Source of the DNA: DATKYV01 sp035528275
GTDB lineage: Bacteria; Acidobacteriota; Terriglobia; UBA7540
Direction of reading: 5' to 3'
Length of the DNA stretch: 7,733 nt
Assembly (NCBI GenBank): GCA_035528275.1
Contig: DATKYV010000015.1
Location: 1 to 7,733 of the forward strand
Part shown: positions 1-6,218 of the stretch, in pieces
Position numbering within the stretch: position 1 is the stretch's first letter
Layout of the letters: every line of letters starts with the position of its first letter
Translations under genes and position numbers: made by a program
Notes under the pieces: model-generated
Told to the model about the DNA's origin: nothing
The model's database searches: none
The model's input: only the letters and a program-made list of their open reading frames with translations

Positions 1-1
1 T

Positions 2-610
2 TTCGTCCGCTGGGCGACGTTTCTCGCCGAAGCTCTCTACTATCGGCCGTCTCCGCGGGCGCTCGAGGAAGTTCAGGACTGTGCGGCGCTGATCCGCTAT
101 GCCTATCGAAACGCTCTGATGGCGCACCATTCCACGTGGCGACGCTCGGCGGAGTTGCCCTTCGACCCCGGCTTTGGCGACGTCAGGGAGTTTTCTTATC
201 CGCAATGGCCGCTGGGGCGCGGACTGTTCCGCACACGCCCGGGCCCGTTCGCGCTGGCGGACGTTGAGAACGGTGCCTTTGCGGAATTTGCCGACGCTGC
301 CTCGCTCCTGCACTTCAACACCTTCCCTGTTTCCCGCGAGGTGGCAGCGGCGCAGCCCGGTGACCTGCTTTTCTTCTACCAGCCCGGGCAGAACCAGCCC
401 TATCACTCCATGATGTTCGTGGGCGCTTCGCACTTCCAGCCGCAGGGTGACGACTGGTTGATCTATCACACGGGCGATGTGAGCGGCGGGGGAGGCGAGG
501 TGCGGCACCTTCGGCTGAGCGTTTTGATGCAGCACCCGGAGCCGCGCTGGCGGCCCGTCGAGGCCAATCCGGCGTTTTTGGGTGTCTATCGGTTCAATCT
601 GTTGCGGTGA
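2..610 (+). CDS. DUF1175 (YfaT-like) protein, 5'-truncated by window edge; NlpC/P60-like Cys/His pattern
   Basis: The frame is open from the first base, so the gene starts upstream of the window; 202 residues are visible. The ATG at 119 is not the true start, because the well-conserved motif DCAALIRYAYRNAL (Cys at 80-82) lies before it. That motif, followed by QPGDLLFFYQP and YHSMMFVG (His at 404-406), then IYHTGDVSG, and the ending NPAFLGVYRFNLL, matches what I recall of the DUF1175 family, whose E. coli member is YfaT. The Cys, GDLxFF, His order resembles NlpC/P60 papain-like peptidases, so a cysteine hydrolase acting in the periplasm is plausible, but this activity is my inference. A signal peptide would be expected in the missing N-terminus. 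The stop codon is 6 nt before the alpha-2-macroglobulin start, which indicates co-transcription and probably translational coupling. Confidence is high for the family and low for the enzymatic role. Confidence 0.85.
   Translation, partial: FVRWATFLAEALYYRPSPRALEEVQDCAALIRYAYRNALMAHHSTWRRSAELPFDPGFGDVREFSYPQWPLGRGLFRTRPGPFALADVENGAFAEFADAASLLHFNTFPVSREVAAAQPGDLLFFYQPGQNQPYHSMMFVGASHFQPQGDDWLIYHTGDVSGGGGEVRHLRLSVLMQHPEPRWRPVEANPAFLGVYRFNLLR
606..610 (+). promoter_or_regulatory. Ribosome binding site GGTGA for the alpha-2-macroglobulin gene
   Basis: GGTGA overlaps the stop codon of the upstream DUF1175 gene and lies 6 nt before the ATG at 617. It matches the GGTGA part of the extended Shine-Dalgarno consensus. 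Its position supports the 617 start and suggests that ribosomes finishing the upstream gene re-initiate here. Confidence 0.5.
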
Positions 611-616
611 CGGCAC

Positions 617-3600
617 ATGAATCTTGATCGCGCAAGAAGAACATCTCGTCGCCAATCAGAGATACGGCTGCTCTGGGCAGCGATTTCGCTCCTCGCCTTG
701 TTCCTCGTGCCGCAGGCCTTGCGCGGCCAGGATGCGGAAGCAACAGAACCTTTTTTCTCCGTCTCTTCGCGACAGACTTACGCGCCTTCGCAGCAGCCCA
801 AGGTTTGGATCGAGTTCCGCCAGGTGGACCGGCTGGATTTCCGCATCTATCGCGTCAAAGACCCCGAACAGTTCTTCGCCAAGCTCAAGGAGGCGCACTC
901 TTTCGGCAGCGAGAAGCGCGAGTTGGCACGCGAGAAGACCCTCTTGGAGATTTTTCACGCCTGGAAGCGCGACCTGCGCCTTTCCATCCGCGATTTCTTC
1001 CGCAGGCAGTTGAGGTTCGAAACGCGTTCACATTACCGGGGTTCCCAGACGCAAGAACAGAAGCTGCAGCGGATTCCCCTGGACGTCACCGCCTACGCGC
1101 AGATTCCACTTCTCAACCGCGAACAGTTGGTGATCGCCTGGCGCGAGCTGCTGCCGCGCACGCGCGACTCGGAATACCGGGAAATTCCCGTCGACCTTCA
1201 CCAGCGAGGGCTGTTCCTTGTCGAGGTCGCCCATCGCGAGCTACGCGCTTACACGCTGCTGATGATCACCGACCTGGCGCTGGTCTCCAAGACCGCGCCC
1301 GGCCAGATCCTTCTCTACGCCGCGCACCGCGCTTCCGGCGAGCCGGTGGCCGGCGCCAAGGCCGTCATCTACAATAACCACCAGGAATTGGCGCGCGGCA
1401 CGACGGACTCTTCCGGGGTCTTTCAAACCACCTTCAAGGACATTCGCGTCGAGAACGCCGTCATGCTGGTGGAATCGGAACTGGATTTCGCCGCCACCAG
1501 CGTCGAATCGTTCTTCTTCTACGACTCGTCGGCCACGGAGTACATGGGATACATCTACTCCGACCGCCCCGTTTACCGGCCCACGCACGAGGTCAACTTT
1601 AAGGGCATCCTGCGGGCGCGGCGCGCCGGCCGCTACAGCCTGGACGTCCCCGGCCCCGTCAGCGTCGAAGTCACCGACTCCACCTCCAAGACAATCTACG
1701 AGCAGAAGCTCGACCTTTCGCCCTTCGGCTCCTTCCACGGCAAGCTCGTGCTCGGCCCGCTGGCGGCGCTGGGAATGTATTCGATTGTGGCGCACGTCGG
1801 GGAGCACAGCATCTATGGCAGCTTCGAAGTGCAGGAATACAAGAAGCCGGAATTCGAGGTGACGGTTTCGACTGACAAGGCGCGCTACCTCCAGGGCGAA
1901 ACCATGGAAGCCACCATCAGCGCCCACTACTACTTCGGCCCGCCGGTGGCCAACGGCCAGGTGAAGTACTCGGTCTACAAGTCGCGGTATTACTTCCCCT
2001 ACTGGAGAGTCCTTTGGGGTACCGACGAATTCGAGGGCGATGAAGGAGACTACGAGAACTACTACTACAATACCTACGGCCAGGAAATAACCCAGGCATC
2101 CGGAAAACTTGACACGGATGGAGTGTTGAAAATCCGCGTGCCTACCGCGGTCGATTCCGAGGGCCGGGATTACCGCTACCGCATCGAGGCCCACGTTACC
2201 GACGCCAGTAACCGCGAAATCGTCGGAGGGCGCTCCGCGCTCGTCACCTTCTCGAGCATCGTCGTCCTCGTCGACACCAACAGCTATGTCTACAAGCCGG
2301 GCGACCGGGCGGATATCATGATTCGCACCGTGGATTACGACTTCCAGCCGGTTTCCGCCCGCGTCCTGCTCTTTTTCGAAACCACTGAGAATAGAACCTG
2401 GGCATGGCGCTCGAACGCGGTTCGGAAGCTCCTCGGGCAAGTGGAAGTCCAAACCGATGCCCGCGGCGTCGGCCACCACGCCTACACGATCCCTCAGGTC
2501 CCTTGGCTGATGGTCCGGGCGAACGCGCTGGATCCGAGGGGCCGCCCGGCGACACACGAAACCAGCGTCTGGATTTCCGGCGTGGAGAGTGAAGGCGGCG
2601 AGGCGGAATTCCGGCGCCCGGAGATATACCTCGACAAGCACTTCTACAAGCCGGGCGACGTGGCACAGGTTCTCATCGTCACCCACGAACCAGGCGCGGA
2701 CGTCTTGCTCACCACGGAGGGCCAGCAGGTCTATACCTGGTCGCGACACAAGGTGGAAGGGACGTCGGTCACCGTGGGGGTTCTCATCGAGGAGCGCTAC
2801 GAGCCCAACTTCTTCATCGGCGTCACCTTCGTCAAGAACGAGCAGCTCTTCGAAGCGTCCAAGAACGTCTCGGTACCCGCCACCGAGAAAGTCCTGAATG
2901 TCACCATCGAAACCGACAAGGCACAGTACCGGCCAAACGATCAGGTCACCTACACCATCCGAACCGAAGACGCGGGCGGACGGCCCGTGAGCGCCGAGGT
3001 GAGTCTGGGAGTCGTGGACGAGGCGATCTACGCGGTGAGACCCGAATCGGTCCGGCCGCCGGAGAAAGTCTTCTATGCCAGAAGCTGGAACAAGGTCTAC
3101 ACGCAGTTCTCCACCACCTACTGGTTCATGGGCTATTCCGGCCGGCACAAGATGCAGTTGACGTCCCTGCGCTCGCCCACCCAGCTCGCCGACTTCAAGA
3201 GCGGGCAGACGGTTCAGCCCAAAGTGCGAAAGTATTTCCCCGATACCACCTACTGGGCGCCGAGCGTCGTGACCGACTCGTCCGGCCGGGCGCGGGCGAG
3301 TTTTGCTTTCCCCGACTCGCTCACCACTTGGCGAGCGACCGCCCGCGCCGTGAGCCGCGACACGCTGGTCGGCCAAGTTACGCACCAGGTCATCACGCGC
3401 AAGAATCTGATTCTGCGCCTGGAAATTCCGCGCTTCCTGACCCAAGGCGATACGGTGACAGTGACGGGAATCGTGCACAACTATCTCGAGAGGGAAAAGA
3501 GCGTGCGCGTCTCGCTCCAGGCGGAGGGAGTCGAGCTGGCGAGCGATGCTCAAGCCGACGTGAATATCGCGAAGAATGGCGAGGCCGTGGTCAACTGGAC

Positions 3601-5332
3601 CGTCCGCGCCCCGCGCATCGGCGAAGCGAAATTTCTTGGCAAGGCGCTCACCGATGAGGAATCAGACGCTTTGGAACTCACAATGCCGGTGGAGCCCTGG
3701 GGCCTCCAGCTCAATTCCGCGTTGTCGGGTTCGCTCACGGGCGACAAGGCGGAAGTCACACAAAAGATCACCATCCCCGCCGGGATCAATCCCGACGCCA
3801 CGACGCTCCGCATCGATCTCGCGCCGTCGGTCGCCGGGACGCTCATGTCAGCGCTCGATTACCTGGCGCGATACCCTTACGGCTGCGTCGAACAGACGAT
3901 GTCGAGTTTCCTCCCTAATATTCTGGTCACCCAGGCGGTGAAAGAACTGGGCTTGACGCCGCCACCCGCCTCCACGGATCTGGAAAAGAAGATCGCCGCC
4001 GGTTTGCAGCGGCTCTACCAATTCCAGCACGATGACGGTGGCTGGGGCTGGTGGGAAACCGACGAAACGCATCCCTTCATGACCGCCTACGTGGTGGCGG
4101 GCCTGGCGCAGGCCAGGGACGCAGGTTACCCGGTGACGGAATATCGCCTGCGACGCGGCCGCGATTCGTTGCTCAAGCAGATCAACGAGAATCCCCGGGC
4201 GCTGGCCGACATTCGCGCCTACCTGGTTTACGCCCTGGCGCTGAGCGGCGATTTCGACCGCAAGCTGGCCGATGACCTCTACGACTCGCGCGAAAAACTT
4301 TCGCCATACGGCACGGCGCTCATGGCACTGCTCTTCGCCCGCTTGAACGACCCGCGCGCCCAGGAGCTTGTGAAGTCGCTCGAGCAGTCGGTGCAACTGC
4401 AGGGTCCCTACGCTTCCTGGAAGTCGGAGCGCCAGGAAATGCTCGACTTCTCCTCCGACAACTCCTTCGAGGCCACCGCGCACGCCGTCAAGGCGCTCTC
4501 CCGGCTCGATCCGAAGAGCGAGTTGCTCCCCAAGGCCGCGCGCTGGCTGATCGACCGCCGCTCGAGCGGCTACTACTGGACCTCGACCGAACAAACGGCG
4601 ATGTCGATTTACGGGCTGATCGACTACCTCAAGGTTTCCGGGGAATTGAAGCCGGACTACACGCTCAACGTCTTCGTCAACGGCAAGAAAGTGGCCGAGC
4701 AGCGCATGACCCAGGAGCAGGTCGCGAATCCGCTGCCTCTGGTCGTGACCGTCAAGGGGACCGATGTCCCCGCGGGCGCGAATGAGATTCGGTTGGAGAA
4801 GAACGGGCCGGGCGTCCTCTACTGGTCGGCTTTCGCGTCGTACTTCACGCGCGAGCCTCGGCCGGCGCCGGAGGGAGGTATTGCCCTCAACGTGGTCCGC
4901 GAATACTTCAAGCTGGTCCCGGAGCGGCTGGAGAATCGCATCGTTTATTCCGAGCAACCATTCAACGGCGCGGTGCAGAGCGGAGATGTGCTGGCCGTGC
5001 GGCTCACGGTGACCTCCACGCAGGACGAATCGTATCTCCAGATCGAAGACCCGATTCCCGCGGGCTTCGAATTCATCGAGCAGGAAGATTTGTACGAGCT
5101 CAAGAGGCGCCCGGATTGGTGGAGCTACTACTACACCCGCCGGGAATTTCACGACGACCGGGTGGCAATGTTTTCGACAAGGTTCAGGAAGGGCCAGGCG
5201 CGCTTCCATTACCTGCTCAAGGCGATTTCGCCCGGCACTTTCCAGGCGAATCCGGCGCGCGTGTTGCCCATGTACGAGCCGTCGCGCCAGGCTTCGACGC
5301 GCAGCCTGGGGGCGACCGTGAACCCGAGGTGA
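617..5332 (+). CDS. Secreted bacterial alpha-2-macroglobulin with intact CVEQ thioester
   Basis: Bacterial alpha-2-macroglobulins trap proteases: cleavage of a bait region exposes a thioester that binds the attacker covalently. The 1571 residues match the usual length (about 1500-1650). A basic N-terminus and hydrophobic core (residues 18-32) form a signal peptide; no lipobox Cys is seen, so the protein is probably soluble in the periplasm or secreted. Visible in order: MG1-like strand region (about 45-95), a charged helical insert (about 95-150), MG domains including DRPVYRP (316-322), YKKPEFEV (408 on), DKHFYKPGD and VVDEAIYAV (799-807); a likely bait region (808-872); the A2M-family block YFPDTTYWAP (873 on) to TTWRA (Trp905); thioester GCVEQ with Cys1090 and Gln1093; toroid motif DDGGWGWWE (about 1139-1147); and a C-terminal receptor-binding-like domain with GDVLAVRL (1456), EDPIPAGFEF (1477) and MYEPSR (1552). 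From memory, E. coli YfaS, the homologue found next to DUF1175, lacks the thioester while YfhM has it, so this protein combines YfaS-type context with a YfhM-type active site. Confidence 0.97.
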   Translation: MNLDRARRTSRRQSEIRLLWAAISLLALFLVPQALRGQDAEATEPFFSVSSRQTYAPSQQPKVWIEFRQVDRLDFRIYRVKDPEQFFAKLKEAHSFGSEKRELAREKTLLEIFHAWKRDLRLSIRDFFRRQLRFETRSHYRGSQTQEQKLQRIPLDVTAYAQIPLLNREQLVIAWRELLPRTRDSEYREIPVDLHQRGLFLVEVAHRELRAYTLLMITDLALVSKTAPGQILLYAAHRASGEPVAGAKAVIYNNHQELARGTTDSSGVFQTTFKDIRVENAVMLVESELDFAATSVESFFFYDSSATEYMGYIYSDRPVYRPTHEVNFKGILRARRAGRYSLDVPGPVSVEVTDSTSKTIYEQKLDLSPFGSFHGKLVLGPLAALGMYSIVAHVGEHSIYGSFEVQEYKKPEFEVTVSTDKARYLQGETMEATISAHYYFGPPVANGQVKYSVYKSRYYFPYWRVLWGTDEFEGDEGDYENYYYNTYGQEITQASGKLDTDGVLKIRVPTAVDSEGRDYRYRIEAHVTDASNREIVGGRSALVTFSSIVVLVDTNSYVYKPGDRADIMIRTVDYDFQPVSARVLLFFETTENRTWAWRSNAVRKLLGQVEVQTDARGVGHHAYTIPQVPWLMVRANALDPRGRPATHETSVWISGVESEGGEAEFRRPEIYLDKHFYKPGDVAQVLIVTHEPGADVLLTTEGQQVYTWSRHKVEGTSVTVGVLIEERYEPNFFIGVTFVKNEQLFEASKNVSVPATEKVLNVTIETDKAQYRPNDQVTYTIRTEDAGGRPVSAEVSLGVVDEAIYAVRPESVRPPEKVFYARSWNKVYTQFSTTYWFMGYSGRHKMQLTSLRSPTQLADFKSGQTVQPKVRKYFPDTTYWAPSVVTDSSGRARASFAFPDSLTTWRATARAVSRDTLVGQVTHQVITRKNLILRLEIPRFLTQGDTVTVTGIVHNYLEREKSVRVSLQAEGVELASDAQADVNIAKNGEAVVNWTVRAPRIGEAKFLGKALTDEESDALELTMPVEPWGLQLNSALSGSLTGDKAEVTQKITIPAGINPDATTLRIDLAPSVAGTLMSALDYLARYPYGCVEQTMSSFLPNILVTQAVKELGLTPPPASTDLEKKIAAGLQRLYQFQHDDGGWGWWETDETHPFMTAYVVAGLAQARDAGYPVTEYRLRRGRDSLLKQINENPRALADIRAYLVYALALSGDFDRKLADDLYDSREKLSPYGTALMALLFARLNDPRAQELVKSLEQSVQLQGPYASWKSERQEMLDFSSDNSFEATAHAVKALSRLDPKSELLPKAARWLIDRRSSGYYWTSTEQTAMSIYGLIDYLKVSGELKPDYTLNVFVNGKKVAEQRMTQEQVANPLPLVVTVKGTDVPAGANEIRLEKNGPGVLYWSAFASYFTREPRPAPEGGIALNVVREYFKLVPERLENRIVYSEQPFNGAVQSGDVLAVRLTVTSTQDESYLQIEDPIPAGFEFIEQEDLYELKRRPDWWSYYYTRREFHDDRVAMFSTRFRKGQARFHYLLKAISPGTFQANPARVLPMYEPSRQASTRSLGATVNPR
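3038..3232 (+). other. Putative bait region of the alpha-2-macroglobulin (residues 808-872)
   Basis: In this family the protease-sensitive bait segment sits between the conserved DEAxxxV motif and the W/YFPxTxxW block. Here that interval is about 65 residues and contains many Arg/Lys and aromatic residues (for example R808, R813, K817, R822, K826, R843, K845, R852, K861, R871), giving potential cut sites for trypsin-like and chymotrypsin-like proteases. The boundaries are inferred from the flanking motifs only. Confidence 0.5.
3881..3895 (+). other. Thioester motif GCVEQ of the alpha-2-macroglobulin
   Basis: The codons ggc tgc gtc gaa cag encode Gly1089-Cys1090-Val-Glu-Gln1093, preceded by YPY and followed by TMSSFLPN. 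Cys and Gln are the pair that forms the internal beta-cysteinyl-gamma-glutamyl thioester in C3 and alpha-2-macroglobulin family members. Both are present, so covalent trapping is predicted to be possible. Confidence 0.9.
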
Positions 5333-5336
5333 CCGC

Positions 5337-5351
5337 AAGGATCGGTCGAGG
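5337..5351 (+). promoter_or_regulatory. Ribosome binding site region for the six-TM membrane protein
   Basis: Two Shine-Dalgarno-like cores lie here: AAGGA (5337-5341), 10 nt before the ATG at 5352, and GAGG (5348-5351), 9 nt before a second in-frame ATG at 5361. The sequence does not decide between the two starts; the difference is only three residues (MDG). Confidence 0.4.
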
Positions 5352-6218
5352 ATGGATGGAATGAGAAGGGCAGCCAGAGCCTGGACGTGGACGCTGGATG
5401 TGCTGGCGCGCAGCTCTGTGCTGGTTTTAGCGCTGGCCGTGCTGGTAGCCTTGTGGGGCTTCGGCGCCTATCACTGGCTGGGGCTCCCGGAATCCTCCGC
5501 GCTGCTATACCTGTTGGCCCTCGTCTGGGGACTCGCTCAGATTGCGATTGTGGTGAGCGTGCTGGCGGGCGTTGCGTCGAGCGCCGGCACAGCCGCAGCG
5601 GGGCACGCTCGGTCGTTGAAACTTTCGAGCCTAGTGACGTTCGATCGAAACCCGCTGATTCGCACGGCGCTCCTGGCCGTCATTGCGATTCCTCTGGTTC
5701 TTATCCTCGCTGAAGTCTTCAGTTGGAGCAAGGATATGGCTTTGCGAGTCGCGTCACTTCTCACCTTCGTTTCGGAGACGGCCTACAGCCCGATGGTTAT
5801 CGGCAAAATCTTCTGGGTGATCGAAGCCGCGCTGTGGGTGATGCTGGCGGGATTCCTTTCGAGTTTTCTGATTGTTCTGTTGCGCGCCGGATGGAAAGAA
5901 GTCTGGCGCGAGCGGCGGCGCCTCGTCGCCGAGTGCTGCTGGAGGACTCCATTTCTGACTGGGTTGCTCAGCCTGGCCGTCTTTGGCGGGCTCGCCTATG
6001 TCCTGGCGACGTGGCATCCGACAGTGACGCCGGGATTCTGGGACTACGCCCAATTGACCTCGCGCATGGGAGGCGCGCTGTTGCTGCTGGTGATCGGGTG
6101 GCTCTTCCTGATGCTTTCGCTGGCGCGATTGATTCTGCCGCCGCAAGAAGTGGCTCCCCTGCCGGGCCCCAGCAACGTGCCCGCCGTCACCGCGCCCGAC
6201 GCCTCTCCGACTCCCTGA
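5352..6218 (+). CDS. Six-transmembrane protein of unknown function
   Basis: I do not recognise this 288-residue protein. It shows six hydrophobic segments, roughly residues 18-40, 48-74, 102-124, 149-178, 199-220 and 238-262, joined by short loops. The stretch 178-198 is strongly basic and precedes TM5 (KEVWRERRR), and the C-terminal tail (263-288) is rich in Pro and Ala. No catalytic motif, transporter signature or nucleotide-binding site is apparent. It begins 19 nt after the alpha-2-macroglobulin stop on the same strand, so it is probably co-transcribed with it; an inner-membrane partner for the exported proteins is conceivable but not shown. The start could instead be the ATG at 5361. Its last ten codons overlap the 3' end of the convergent minus-strand gene. 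Third-position GC preference and the hydrophobic pattern support a real gene. Confidence 0.85.
   Translation: MDGMRRAARAWTWTLDVLARSSVLVLALAVLVALWGFGAYHWLGLPESSALLYLLALVWGLAQIAIVVSVLAGVASSAGTAAAGHARSLKLSSLVTFDRNPLIRTALLAVIAIPLVLILAEVFSWSKDMALRVASLLTFVSETAYSPMVIGKIFWVIEAALWVMLAGFLSSFLIVLLRAGWKEVWRERRRLVAECCWRTPFLTGLLSLAVFGGLAYVLATWHPTVTPGFWDYAQLTSRMGGALLLLVIGWLFLMLSLARLILPPQEVAPLPGPSNVPAVTAPDASPTP

Noticed and set aside
119..610. ATG at 119 as the start of the DUF1175 gene
   Set aside because: The frame stays open to the window edge and encodes the conserved DCAALIRYAYRNAL block upstream of this ATG.
617..740. Lipoprotein signal in the alpha-2-macroglobulin
   Set aside because: There is no Cys near the end of the hydrophobic core (residues 18-40), so no lipobox can be drawn.
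1241..3553. Long minus-strand open frame (770 codons) antisense to the alpha-2-macroglobulin gene
   Set aside because: Its translation has no recognisable motif and the biased composition expected of the antisense of GC-rich codons, while the plus strand encodes an unmistakable family member across the whole interval.
3848..5338. Minus-strand open frame (496 codons) antisense to the thioester and C-terminal domains
   Set aside because: Same reason: it is a GC-driven shadow frame rich in Arg, His and Val with no domain signature, lying opposite highly conserved codons.
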